Below are positions 20,801 to 29,835 of a stretch of 64,000 nucleotides of DNA, in pieces. The stretch covers positions 1-64,000 of the forward strand of contig JABLXU010000019.1 of NCBI GenBank assembly GCA_013177805.1, in the 5' to 3' direction. Position 1 is the stretch's first letter. Each line of letters begins with the position of its first letter. The notes below the pieces were generated by a model that saw only the letters and a program-made list of their open reading frames with translations, searched no databases and was not told the origin of the DNA. The DNA comes from Candidatus Omnitrophota bacterium. Lineage in GTDB: Bacteria > Hinthialibacterota > Hinthialibacteria > Hinthialibacterales > Hinthialibacteraceae. The translations under genes were made by a program, and so were the position numbers.

Positions 20801-20868
20801 AGGCCAAGCGCCACGGAAACGCCCACTGCCCACCAACCAACAACCGCATAATACCTGCCTCGTGGCAT
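17830..20868 (-). CDS. Large secreted multidomain protein: alpha/alpha-barrel-like N-terminus, pectin-lyase-like beta-helix middle, beta-propeller (GH43/GH32-like) C-terminus
   Basis: Signal VGWWAVGVSVALGLVAAASA; YVSKLGDDSDGSSWAKAFHSIQRALDAVPDDQGGHRIIVRP; C-terminal MSPDLQNWQSR / VSRDLVNWSK / RSKDLNEWEW blades. Confidence 0.7.
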   Translation of the reverse strand: MPRGRYYAVVGWWAVGVSVALGLVAAASADGMGTAEQDAEYTRRFLTQFPEVKPLPRLEEYASPARFDALFLREGWVENLKTINNDNGGIAWGWAYFMMALNEMYRGTGDRRYLDANRQCVQAVLAARDDIRGVTLWTGKTAPAWSSDKYAERGRAVFAVHTGMIVYPILDFLLLARENPVLRNEWGDADQAILRAARESLHYHDRQWRDGPAEGEGHYIGMDQENALEGKPLPGNRLSSMGRALWLLGKLTGEEVYYHRAIAIGRYIKNRLTLAPDGAYYWPYWLPLDPVTETKSTEDIRGEDISHAALTMALPVLLAHENQIFTREDMARLGKTVTQGFARLNNGVLFGEITGNPGSNPNLVQIPGRWLRLSPFAPEVRERLAAFFLKYKPAPSPLDMALLIRYITKAGCVIYVSKLGDDSDGSSWAKAFHSIQRALDAVPDDQGGHRIIVRPDTYMEANLSPAYKGAKGNYNQLLADFDGTWGSGAAGYAVLDCGDPHKGFKSVDWWSNFKANPDFSGVAWDRWRIRHVYATGGDAGLFWDLPPKLEPFTIVVEDSVGIGRAFGGGAANFIARPDEPVIFRRCHLWSLDWWGDAGGAYIRAENKTTPDFPDVTFEDCVLVGPDNALQAGNPGYEGYTRVKLHGCRLISLNFSQPRGTPSTGIINSKIKGQWLHVDLEDCLLMGYKVFGAGEGEIRYSTTPPVSAYVQFEQEVPAGMRRLGHWPVQVFEDVVPPQPVLPSKLRKEDRIINEYCEISPLEWQGQLCLLECIRPAAEGEQNQYYLRIREADTGKILARFGEGYSLACAFVQDSTVYVYASRWGEGNRWNDVNLLMSPDLQNWQSRVVIQQENEHLFNSSVCATDQGYVMAYESDDPQYTPFSVKFAVSRDLVNWSKVPDAVFLKDRYAACPCIRYAGGYYYLLYLEHRAPRWYFETYLARSKDLNEWEWSAANPVLRPDWNEGINASDPDIIEYRGNTYLYYCIADQLTWAKIKRAMYPGPLREFFEGYFQN

Positions 20869-21091
20869 TGCTTGCTCCCTTCCCGCAGACAAGAATCCTC
20901 GTGATTGATCCCCGGGGCGATCTTACCGAAAAAATTCAACACTTGATAGGACGCAAGAATTACTCGTGTTTTCATTCAAAGGGCGGGAGTTCAATTTTCA
21001 ATGAAGAAAGCCGGGAGCGCAGAACCGCGGGGCGAGTTGTATTAAGTTGTAAAATCGCGGATTGGTGAAATTAAACGGATCCGTCCATCGC

Positions 21092-21120
21092 TTGACATGG
21101 TTTCGGAAGATCCCTAGAAT
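21092..21120 (+). promoter_or_regulatory. Sigma70-type promoter TTGACA-N17-TAGAAT upstream of pseudopilin gene
   Basis: cTTGACAtggtttcggaagatcccTAGAAT read directly. Confidence 0.7.
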
Positions 21121-21184
21121 TTTCCAACCATGTAAAATCATCCAGAAATTCACCATTATTCTCTCCTGGGGGTAGGCCATTACC

Positions 21185-21895
21185 ATGTTGGAAACCGGAA
21201 AATCTCAACTGTCTTTCACATTGATTGAATTGTTGATCGTCGTGGCCATTATAGGGATTTTGGCGGCCATCGCGGTACCCAACTTTCTCAACGCGCAAAC
21301 CCGGGCCAAGATCGCCCGTTGCCATGCCGACATGAAGGCGTTGACCACGGCCATCCAGCTCTTCACCACCGATCACAACAAGATGTTGGTGGACATCCGG
21401 GATGACGACACCACCATCGGCACCGACCGGATTCAAAAGGATTTTCAAGGCGTGGGTTGGAACGGGGGATCGGGCAACCGGAACAATCTGGCGGTTTTAT
21501 CTCCTCTGACCACACCGGTATCCTATATGGGATCCATTCCGCGGTCGCCCTTTTTCCCGGCCCACTTGTTCAACATCAACAGCGGCAACAACGAGGCCTT
21601 CGGCCGTATTGGGAACGATGCCTACGCGTATTGGGACAACGATCCTGAAATCCAAGAACCGGCCGGCAACGATCATCAGGATTGGAACCTCAGCGCGCTG
21701 GGGCGGTACGTTCCCCGCTTGAAACCGTGGGATTTCATCCTCATTTCATTTGGGCCGGCGGCCAATACCTCCACCACCTTGAACTCGGGATTGCCCTACC
21801 ATCCCTCAAACGGCCTGAACAGCAATGGAGAGATTTTCTTGACCAATTACGGCCTTACGAATGAAAACGCTTCCGACCGTAAGACATACAACTGA
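21185..21895 (+). CDS. Type II secretion / type IV-like pseudopilin (prepilin N-terminal methylation motif)
   Basis: QLSFTLIELLIVVAIIGILAAIAVPNFLNAQTRAK. Confidence 0.93.
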   Translation: MLETGKSQLSFTLIELLIVVAIIGILAAIAVPNFLNAQTRAKIARCHADMKALTTAIQLFTTDHNKMLVDIRDDDTTIGTDRIQKDFQGVGWNGGSGNRNNLAVLSPLTTPVSYMGSIPRSPFFPAHLFNINSGNNEAFGRIGNDAYAYWDNDPEIQEPAGNDHQDWNLSALGRYVPRLKPWDFILISFGPAANTSTTLNSGLPYHPSNGLNSNGEIFLTNYGLTNENASDRKTYN

Positions 21896-22118
21896 CATCC
21901 CATCAAGAATAGAACTTGTTTGACAGATTACGCGCCGCACGTCACGCCCTATGGGTATACGATGGGAACCGCCCTCTTTCATTCCTTAGGAAGGGAATTT
22001 TCCTATCACTCCTCCTCATGCCTCAGAGGGCACAGGAGGGGTAGAAAATCCAGGTATTCAATAATTAAAAGCCAAAAACAGTAGAATTATTCGGAATTCC
22101 GATAAAGAGGGCTGATTC

Positions 22119-22146
22119 TTGACATGCTGGTTTTTCTTCCTAGAAT
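22119..22146 (+). promoter_or_regulatory. Sigma70-type promoter TTGACA-N16-TAGAAT upstream of second pseudopilin gene
   Basis: TTGACAtgctggtttttcttccTAGAAT read directly. Confidence 0.7.
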
Positions 22147-22190
22147 GAAAAAGGGGCGTGAGGTTTTTCATCGGATGGGAGGATATTTCA

Positions 22191-22823
22191 ATGTATAAGT
22201 GGAAGTCGGAGTTCAGAGGTTTTACCCTGATCGAATTGCTGATCGTGGTCGCCATTATCGGCATTTTGGCGGCCATCGCGGTACCCAACTTTCTTAACGC
22301 CCAAGTGCGGGCCAAGGCGGCGCGGACTTTCGCGGACATCAAAATGTTATACGACCAGGTTCACATCCGCAAATTTGATACCGGTTTATGGCTGATCGAC
22401 GGGAATGACGCCGGGCAAGGACCGGAGGATAAATGTTCTCTGCGGGGCGGGTACAGTTTTTGGGGGAAAACGCCATCCCAAGTGGGCGTGAACACCAACG
22501 GGTTGGGAGAAAATCATTGGAACGGCCGGATTTGGGAGCAATTGACCACACCCGTAGCGTATATTTCATCCATCCCCCTGGACCCGTTCGCCAAAGGGCT
22601 GTTTTATGGCTATGAAGACCGGGATTGTTCGAACACGGTAGGCAGCCACTGGCTGATGTTCGCGGCGGGACCGGACGGGGATTATGGCGACTGGTACACC
22701 AACCGCCGGGCCATGCCGTATATGCCCAGCAACGGCGTGGTTTCCAACGGGGACATTTGGAAGGCGGTCAAGCTGCGGGGCAATTTGTGGGAAGAAATCG
22801 GCCTGTTCGACTCGTATTTCTAA
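22191..22823 (+). CDS. Type II secretion / type IV-like pseudopilin
   Basis: MYKWKSEFRGFTLIELLIVVAIIGILAAIAVPNFLNAQVRAKAAR; gggagg ribosome-binding site upstream of 22191. Confidence 0.93.
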   Translation: MYKWKSEFRGFTLIELLIVVAIIGILAAIAVPNFLNAQVRAKAARTFADIKMLYDQVHIRKFDTGLWLIDGNDAGQGPEDKCSLRGGYSFWGKTPSQVGVNTNGLGENHWNGRIWEQLTTPVAYISSIPLDPFAKGLFYGYEDRDCSNTVGSHWLMFAAGPDGDYGDWYTNRRAMPYMPSNGVVSNGDIWKAVKLRGNLWEEIGLFDSYF

Positions 22824-22897
22824 ATCCAATCTGTTGTGGTGGCGGGCCGGCAGGGGGATCGCATCCGGGGTGTGATGCTGTACGCGCACAGCCCGAA

Positions 22898-23188
22898 TCA
22901 TAGTGAGGAAGATTCATCAGCCGCCTCTCCGTCAGGGGAGGCGGTTTTGCCGTCTGAGGGGATAGATACCTGGGATATGATTTCCTCTGCCTTTTCCGCA
23001 TCGTCTTCAAACACTAGGATGCGCGAGTGGCCGTAGGTTTCCTCGAACAGGCCATCGAAGGCCTCGTCGTGGAAACTTTGGACGACATACCGGATGCCTG
23101 CATCATCCAAAGCGCCCTTGATCAAGGTTTCGTGGACCTCGTCATTGGTGGTGCCCACAGGCACCAGGTTTTCGTCGGTATAATCCAT
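22898..23188 (-). CDS. Small acidic protein, DUF2007-like (putative signal-transducing)
   Basis: ENLVPVGTTNDEVHETLIKGALDDAGIRYVVQSF...ILVFEDDAEKAEEII pattern. Confidence 0.55.
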   Translation of the reverse strand: MDYTDENLVPVGTTNDEVHETLIKGALDDAGIRYVVQSFHDEAFDGLFEETYGHSRILVFEDDAEKAEEIISQVSIPSDGKTASPDGEAADESSSL

Positions 23189-23274
23189 CGGCGTTTCTCC
23201 TTGAAAAACAGATGGCATCATCCGGAAAGTGTGAACCGGATGAGGGAAAATCGATTCCATTCACTTCGGGATGA

Positions 23275-23297
23275 GGGCGGGCACTCAGGTCCGTCCC
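23275..23297 (+). repeat. Diverged solitary relative of the 48.7-49.5 kb array hairpin, followed by degenerate core element (23306-23335)
   Basis: gggcgggcactcaggtccgtccc. Confidence 0.55.
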
Positions 23298-23410
23298 GCA
23301 AAATTCCCCTCACCCTTACCCACACCCCGAGATAGAACCTATCAAATGGATTCCCTCACAGGGAGAGAGGCGAAGGGGCGAACCGGGCCCATCTCCCAAG
23401 AAGGATCGTT

Positions 23411-24508
23411 TCACTCCGATTTCACCGCCGTATTGCATCCTTGGCCGCGGCGGGTCCAGGTCAACTCCAAGTCGTCCATCATTTTCCAGTCGAGTTCCGG
23501 TTCGCGGCCGGCGGTGGTGAGGTAATTGCCGATCATCATGCTGTCCGCCCCGGCCAGGAAAATCAGGCTTTGCAGGTCGCGCAGGTTGGATTCACGGCCG
23601 CCGCAGATCTTGATTTCCTTGCGCGGCAAAATAAACCGGAACAGGGCGATAATGGACAGGATGGTCAAGGGGGCCAGCGGTTCGCGCGTTTCGAGAGGCG
23701 TGCCCTGAATGCGGTGGAGGAAATTGAGGGGCACGGTGTCGACATCCAGTTCACGCAGGGTGAAAGCCATGTCGATCCGGTCGTCCCAGGTTTCGCCCAT
23801 GCCGAAGATGCCGCCCACGCAGAGGTTCAGGCCGCAGGCGCGCGCGGTCCGGATGGTTTCGATCCGGTCCTGGAAGGTATGGGTGGTGCAGATGGAGGGA
23901 TAGAAGCGTTCCGAGGTTTCCAAATTGTGGTTGATCATGGTGACGCCGCATTCACGCAGGTATTGGAGCTGCTCGCGGGTACAGATGCCCACGGAGGCGT
24001 GGATGTCGAGATTCACCTCGCGCTTGAGGGTCTTCACGATCTCACCGAGGGCCTGCAGTTCCTTGTCGTTTTTGATGCCCCGGCCGCTGATGACCACGCC
24101 GAACGACTCGGCCCCGTCGCGTTCGGCCAGGCGGGCGGTTTGCAGGACTTCCCCGGGTTTCATCAGCCCGTATACCGGGGCGGCGGTTTGGAAGTGGGCG
24201 GATTGGGCGCAGAACGAGCAATCCTCGGGGCACGCGCCGGACTTGGCGTTGACGATGGAGCATAGGCTGACGGTGTCGCCGCGGAACCGCTCCCGCAGAC
24301 GTTTGGCGTAGTGGAACAGGAGCATCGCGTCGCGCTTATCGATGGCCGCGAGGCGGGCGGCTTCCCCGCGGGTGGTTTCGTGCCCTTCCTCCAGAATCCG
24401 GCGTGTCAGATCGTCGAGAAAAACCGGGAGTGGAAGCGCGGGATCTTGGATATCGTGATTGAGAACACAGACAGATTCGTGAACGGTCATTGGGTCAAAC
24501 TCCTTCAA
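23411..24508 (-). CDS. bioB: Biotin synthase
   Basis: Radical-SAM CPEDCSFCAQSAHF; NAKSGACPEDC; NHNLETSERFYPSICTTHTFQDRIETIR; AGADSMMIGNYLTT. Confidence 0.95.
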   Translation of the reverse strand: MKEFDPMTVHESVCVLNHDIQDPALPLPVFLDDLTRRILEEGHETTRGEAARLAAIDKRDAMLLFHYAKRLRERFRGDTVSLCSIVNAKSGACPEDCSFCAQSAHFQTAAPVYGLMKPGEVLQTARLAERDGAESFGVVISGRGIKNDKELQALGEIVKTLKREVNLDIHASVGICTREQLQYLRECGVTMINHNLETSERFYPSICTTHTFQDRIETIRTARACGLNLCVGGIFGMGETWDDRIDMAFTLRELDVDTVPLNFLHRIQGTPLETREPLAPLTILSIIALFRFILPRKEIKICGGRESNLRDLQSLIFLAGADSMMIGNYLTTAGREPELDWKMMDDLELTWTRRGQGCNTAVKSE

Positions 24509-24595
24509 CCGAAATCAGATGGATTGTAGCACCGATCCATCCGTCTGTCTGGACAATGATTGGTCTGGAACATGAGTAGAGATAAAAACAGCCGT

Positions 24596-25786
24596 TTAAC
24601 GGGCTGGGGTGATTTCAACCGCGGGCGCGGCGGTATTGCCCCCGCCGTTGTCCCACACGATGGTCCCCGTGATCCCGGGATAGGGCGCGAGGCGGGTGAT
24701 GGCCTCCCATAATCCAGCCCGGTTGAGACCTGCCTGCCGAATCCCCTCGACCACCAACCGGGCGGCGTCGTAAGCATACGCGGCAGCCTCCAGCGGCCGT
24801 TCGCCATAGTACCGGATGTAACCGCGCGTGAATTTCCAGTACGGGCCGCAGGTTTTGCGGATGGGAAAAGGAGCGGCGAGAACCATCGTCCCAGGATACG
24901 CCGCTACCAGTTCGCTCCGTGGCAAGCCGGGAATCCAGGGGACCAGGATGGTGAGATCCGCCCGGGCCTCGCGCAACGTCTGGAGCAGTGAGATTAAGTT
25001 TTTCGGGGGGAGGTGGACGGCCAGGCCCTCGGGCGCAAACGAACACGCATGCCGCACGGTTTCCCTGTAATCATCCGCCGTGGGGGATACGGGGATGTGA
25101 AACACCAGGGGAACACCCTGGGAGGCCATCACGCTTTCCCATTCCGCGGCGGCCATGCGCCCGTCGTGATTCGAGGCAAAGATCAATCCCACCCGTTTTA
25201 AGCCACGTTCCAAGATACCCCGCTGCACCAGGGCCACAGCCTGGGCGCGGTCGTCGGGGGGAAGGCGGAAAATCCACGGAATCCGGATGTGCGTGAGCGA
25301 GGGATCGGAAGAGACCGGGGATAACAGCGGCAAAAAAGCTTTGGTAACAATCTGCTGGGCGACATGGGTGGATTCGCCATCAATGGAGCCGATAACCGCC
25401 CATACGCGGTCTTCATACACCATACGGATTACCTCCTTGGAACCGGCGCCCCAGGGATCATCGGCCCAGCGGGAGATCAGAACAAACGGTGTCCCTTGAT
25501 AGCCGCCCTGGGCGTTGGCTTCCTCCAAGGCCAGTGACGCGCCCCGGATGAGCGCGCGGCCCACGGGCTGACGGGGATCATCCGGCGCGAACAGGCCGAT
25601 GCGGATCTGATCCAATTCGGCGGGATCCGCTGACATAAGCTCCGGCCCGTGGAACTCGAGCGGATCATCCAGCATGCGGCGGTAAGGCGGCCAGCCTTCT
25701 CCAGCAGAAAGAGCGTGGACAAAGAAGAAGAGGATAAGGAGGATGGGGAACAAGGATTTATGGAATAATCTATTGGTCATGTTCAT
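24596..25786 (-). CDS. Exported ABC-type branched-chain amino acid / receptor-ligand-binding family substrate-binding protein
   Basis: Signal LFPILLILFFFVHALSA; IRIGLFAPDD...GASLALEEANAQGGYQGTPFVLISRW...VIGSIDGESTHVAQQI; ORF extension to 26170 judged an artefact. Confidence 0.78.
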   Translation of the reverse strand: MNMTNRLFHKSLFPILLILFFFVHALSAGEGWPPYRRMLDDPLEFHGPELMSADPAELDQIRIGLFAPDDPRQPVGRALIRGASLALEEANAQGGYQGTPFVLISRWADDPWGAGSKEVIRMVYEDRVWAVIGSIDGESTHVAQQIVTKAFLPLLSPVSSDPSLTHIRIPWIFRLPPDDRAQAVALVQRGILERGLKRVGLIFASNHDGRMAAAEWESVMASQGVPLVFHIPVSPTADDYRETVRHACSFAPEGLAVHLPPKNLISLLQTLREARADLTILVPWIPGLPRSELVAAYPGTMVLAAPFPIRKTCGPYWKFTRGYIRYYGERPLEAAAYAYDAARLVVEGIRQAGLNRAGLWEAITRLAPYPGITGTIVWDNGGGNTAAPAVEITPAR

Positions 25787-28664
25787 TTTGCGCATGATGG
25801 ATTGGAATGGCCGTTTTCTTTCCACTGGGGGTGATGTATCGCAATGTGTCGATACCAGGCGGTTTGTCACACGATTCGATGCGGGCGGTATTGCCGTCCA
25901 GGGATAATTCCAAAAAGGCGGCGGAGTCGCGCAGACGAAGTTCCAATCCTTTGTAGCGGAGCGTGCTCCCATTGCACAGTACCACCCGTTCAGCCTGATC
26001 CCCGCGTTCCGAGACAAAAGCGATTTCCGCATGGAATTGCAACTCAAGGTTGGCGGCTTGCGCATCGGCGTCTTGGGGCAGTGGAGTTCCCGCAAAGGCG
26101 ATAATATGGCGGCGGCCGTCCCGGAGATCGAGCGAGAGAACGCCGTTAAAATCGGGGGATTCCTTCTCACCCGGTATTTCCAATGGCCAACGTTGGATGG
26201 CTTGGATTTCCGGTTCCTGTTCGAAGGGATCGATTACCGCCACGAAGCAAGACCGCAATGGGGGCGAATCGGTTTTTCGCCGGATCATCAGGCGGGGAAT
26301 CCACTCGGGGGCACCGCCGAAGAGGCCCGCGTCCACCCAGCATTCCGCTACGGACGCTTCGGCATTCGCGGTCAGATCGGTATAACGCAAACGCACGGAC
26401 GTCTCCGGCGGGAGGTATTTCATCCGGTCCTCGACCGCCCACACCGCCGTCCAGCCGGCGGGGGCGCGGGGATCGCTATGGAAATTCCGCATCAAGGTGC
26501 TGTACCCATAATCCGGCGCAGGCTGGAGATTCAGTTTTTCCGTGGTGACCGTTCCAAACGTGGAGGACAGGAACTTGGCGTGATCGCTGCCTCCCACGAT
26601 ATGGAACAAGTCGACCAGGTAAAAATCGCGGCTGGAAACATCGATCAGCGCCAGCGTACGTTCATACCGTTCGCCCTGGATCAATCGCGGCGCGTCAGCC
26701 CGGATGATGTGGAATTGCTTCCCGCTGCCCCACAGTGTGGTGGTCCCCTCCGCCGAGGGTTGATCCTTCCCGTCCACCGCCACGGTGTTGTGCGCGGCGG
26801 TTTTGGTATACCACACCGCCTTGGGCGAGTCCCAGCCGCCGTAGCCCACCGGGGGATAGCCGAAATCCGGCAGCAGGTCGAGGCCCTTGGCGAAGAGGCC
26901 GATGTTCATGCCGTCGTGGTGGCTGTGGGCGCCGCCCGCGTCGTAATCCAGCCAGGCGGCCCGGCGCTGATCTCCCCGGCCCGACCGCAGGATCGCGAGG
27001 TTCCATTGTTGCTTGTTCACGTCGGAGAGTTCGATCTCATCGCCCACCTGGCCGATTACCTGACGGACCTGGTTTTGGAAGGCCTCCGGATCCGGAGCGC
27101 CGATATCGTGCGGCAGGCCATCGACCGACCGGCCGTTGCCGATGTACAGGCACTGCACGAAGGCGGGATCCCGGGTCAACTCGTACAGCCGCCACATAAA
27201 CTGGAACATGGACGGCTCGATGCCGGCGGCTGGTTTGGCGAACGAGACTCCCGCGTAGTTGGGCGATTGCGAGGCGAAGGCCGATCCGTCACCTTCCTTC
27301 GGGTAATATTTTTCGAAGCACCAGGTATCGATGTGAAACCGGAACGTCTGATGCAGGGCGGGAAATTTCGCCAGCAATTCCGGGAGCAGGGAGGAATCGA
27401 GATGGTCGAACTTCGCGAGCAGTTCGGCGATGGCGTGCGGTCCGATGGTGGTGTAGCCGGTCAGGCCCTTCTCGCCGGTCACCCCGTCTTTTTTCAATGA
27501 GGTTTCCAGGACGGAGGAGATCATCCCCAGTATCTTCTCCCGGTTGGCCGGCCAATCCAGTACGGTTTCCATCGTCAGAATCGACACGGGCGTGCGGGGA
27601 TAGTTGGAGCGGATCTTGTATTCATGTTCGATGGTGTCGCGGAAAATCCGGTTTTCGATATTGGCTTGGATGTCCGCAAAGGTGGTTTTGGGATTTTCGA
27701 TGGCGTACTGCTTGGCTTTGCCGGACAAGAACGCAACCAGTTCTGAGTCATTGGGGAGGGCGTCGAAAATCTGGTCATAGGCCTGCGCCAGTTCGCGAAC
27801 TTCCTCGCAGGCGTCGTGCCACGTGGAGATGTACCCATTGGAACCGAGTTTGCGTTCATAGACGACCGCTTGTTCCTTGAAATCAAAGGTGGGATACACA
27901 TCCGCGACGCGGTCCAGGAGGATGGCGGCCTTGCGCGCGTACACCGGATCACCGGTCACAAAAAACGCCTCGCCGAGATGGACGATCCCCGCCAGGACCA
28001 GTTTTTTCCATTGGCCATAGACCAGATAGGCGCCGATGAACCGCCAGCGTTTGTCCCCTTCCACGAAGCCGGTCCCATCATCGACGCCGAACAAGTGGAG
28101 GGGATCGTTGGAGTCCGGATGCTCCGTGTTGAATAGGAGAGAACGGTCCGCGCGTTCCGGATCGAAGACGCCATGTTCATCCAATCCGGATTGGTAGAAC
28201 GCGGCGAAATCGTTGGTAGGAAACAGCGCCTGGCAGTGGGGGCATTGGGTTTTGTACGGATGGTTCCAGGGATCCATGATCCAGTCGTACATCTTCACGT
28301 CTTTTTTGCAAGCCGGGCAGTAGCCGTCCGACCAGACCATCCACGAGCGCGGGAGGGTGGCGCCGAACATCATGCTCCAGAGCGCGTCATCGGACGCCTC
28401 CCGCCAGGGCCGGGCACGTTCCACGACGCGGGCTTGCGCTTCCTTCGCCCATGGGAATTTTTGGGCGTTGGAGATGATCTGAAGAGACAAGGAGCGCGGA
28501 TAGAGAACACTGGCGGTTTTCTTATGGGAAGCCTCTTCCCCCCAGGCGGGCGGGATGAGCATCATTCCCAGCAAAGCCAGACAGGCCGGGAAGAAACCGC
28601 CCGGCCGCCAAAGGAGGGAGCGATTCCATTTCGCATAATGTGGAAAACAGGAAAAGAGGCGCAT
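25770..28664 (-). CDS. Secreted heparinase II/III family polysaccharide lyase-like protein
   Basis: Signal peptide; RRAAWLDYDAGGAHSHHDGMNIGLFAKGLDLLPDFGYP; NTVAVDGKDQ. Confidence 0.82.
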   Translation of the reverse strand: MRLFSCFPHYAKWNRSLLWRPGGFFPACLALLGMMLIPPAWGEEASHKKTASVLYPRSLSLQIISNAQKFPWAKEAQARVVERARPWREASDDALWSMMFGATLPRSWMVWSDGYCPACKKDVKMYDWIMDPWNHPYKTQCPHCQALFPTNDFAAFYQSGLDEHGVFDPERADRSLLFNTEHPDSNDPLHLFGVDDGTGFVEGDKRWRFIGAYLVYGQWKKLVLAGIVHLGEAFFVTGDPVYARKAAILLDRVADVYPTFDFKEQAVVYERKLGSNGYISTWHDACEEVRELAQAYDQIFDALPNDSELVAFLSGKAKQYAIENPKTTFADIQANIENRIFRDTIEHEYKIRSNYPRTPVSILTMETVLDWPANREKILGMISSVLETSLKKDGVTGEKGLTGYTTIGPHAIAELLAKFDHLDSSLLPELLAKFPALHQTFRFHIDTWCFEKYYPKEGDGSAFASQSPNYAGVSFAKPAAGIEPSMFQFMWRLYELTRDPAFVQCLYIGNGRSVDGLPHDIGAPDPEAFQNQVRQVIGQVGDEIELSDVNKQQWNLAILRSGRGDQRRAAWLDYDAGGAHSHHDGMNIGLFAKGLDLLPDFGYPPVGYGGWDSPKAVWYTKTAAHNTVAVDGKDQPSAEGTTTLWGSGKQFHIIRADAPRLIQGERYERTLALIDVSSRDFYLVDLFHIVGGSDHAKFLSSTFGTVTTEKLNLQPAPDYGYSTLMRNFHSDPRAPAGWTAVWAVEDRMKYLPPETSVRLRYTDLTANAEASVAECWVDAGLFGGAPEWIPRLMIRRKTDSPPLRSCFVAVIDPFEQEPEIQAIQRWPLEIPGEKESPDFNGVLSLDLRDGRRHIIAFAGTPLPQDADAQAANLELQFHAEIAFVSERGDQAERVVLCNGSTLRYKGLELRLRDSAAFLELSLDGNTARIESCDKPPGIDTLRYITPSGKKTAIPIHHAQNEHDQ

Positions 28665-28722
28665 GTTGGAAACTCCAGGAAGGATTGTTGTTTGAATCCA
28701 TTACCCCGATTGAATAGGGATT

Positions 28723-28834
28723 CCCTCACCCTGGCCTTCTCCCGGGGGGAGAGGGAATTTGGGGGTGATTTTCATTGATTATTTCTAAGAGACGCAAACC
28801 GGCCTTCGGAAAAAAAAGTACGCGCTTCCCGGAT
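28723..28834 (+). repeat. Dispersed intergenic element, copy C (long form)
   Basis: ccctcaccctggccttctcccggggggagagggaatttgggggtgattttcattgattatttctaagagacgcaaaccggccttcggaaaaaaaagtacgcgc. Confidence 0.8.
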
Positions 28835-28852
28835 CCGTCCTATTTTTCGGAA

Positions 28853-29446
28853 TTATTGGTTCGGCCGGTGCACGTAGCCGCCACCGCGGGCGTTTTGTTC
28901 TTCCTTGCTGTTGGAATGGTAAATGCACCCGATGGACCGGATACCGTTGGTGATGTCGTAAAAGATCCATCCCATCTTGGAAGGCCCCAATCCCATCATG
29001 AACCAATCGAACGACATGATGTAATCCGCGGGCCGCGAGGGTTTGCCCCGGGTGGCGGGGCCGTCGTAGGCGTCGGTATCGTTGCACATGTAATAGGTGT
29101 AATCCGGCCCGGAGGTGGCATACAGGTCATGCTCCATGGCCAGCCCCCCCACGCGGAAGGGATCGGACGGGAAACTGCTCATGTAGGCGACGGGCGTGGT
29201 GAGGCGGCGGAACGGCCGCGTAGGATAGCGCTCCACGTAATTGCTGCGGGGAAAGTCGTTGCGGTCGAGGAAATACATATCCAGGGCGGTGTGCAAGGCC
29301 CCCATGTCCGTGTACGAACGGGTGATTTTGGCCCGGGTCTGCGCGTTTAAAAAGTTGGGGACCGCAATGGCCGCCAGAATACCGATAATCGCAACCACGA
29401 TCAGCAATTCGATCAGGGTAAACGAGGAGGACCACTTTTTTAGCAT
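28853..29446 (-). CDS. Type II secretion / type IV-like pseudopilin
   Basis: MLKKWSSSFTLIELLIVVAIIGILAAIAVPNFLNAQTRAKITR. Confidence 0.92.
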   Translation of the reverse strand: MLKKWSSSFTLIELLIVVAIIGILAAIAVPNFLNAQTRAKITRSYTDMGALHTALDMYFLDRNDFPRSNYVERYPTRPFRRLTTPVAYMSSFPSDPFRVGGLAMEHDLYATSGPDYTYYMCNDTDAYDGPATRGKPSRPADYIMSFDWFMMGLGPSKMGWIFYDITNGIRSIGCIYHSNSKEEQNARGGGYVHRPNQ

Positions 29447-29835
29447 AATCAAACTCCCCTTCAAAGTCATTCGAATGGCGTCCACCCGGGAAGAAACCAT
29501 GCCCCCAGGGGATTTCTCCCGTTTAAGGAAATCCTGTCTGGGTCCATTATAAATCCTCCGGTACCTTCAAGAATACGGAATTCAACGATCTTTCGCTAAA
29601 AAAGAGCCGATGGATAGGCTACGCTGCGCTTTGAGCCCACGCTAACCACTGTTGTCCGGCGGCCCATAAAAGGGGCGCCGGGGGGAAGAAGGGGGGAGGG
29701 AGCGGTTTTGTGTTTCTGTTCTTACGCGTCCACCACTCTTACGCCTCGTACGCCGAATCAAGCCCTGAGGCAGTTCCGCATCGGCGTACATCGTTATGAA
29801 CCATCGAGGCGGGGATTGGTGATTTGGGGTGGACC

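Noticed and set aside
25796-26170. N-terminal 125-aa extension of the ABC substrate-binding ORF
   Set aside because: It lies antiphase within the heparinase gene; a clear signal peptide begins at 25786/25780.
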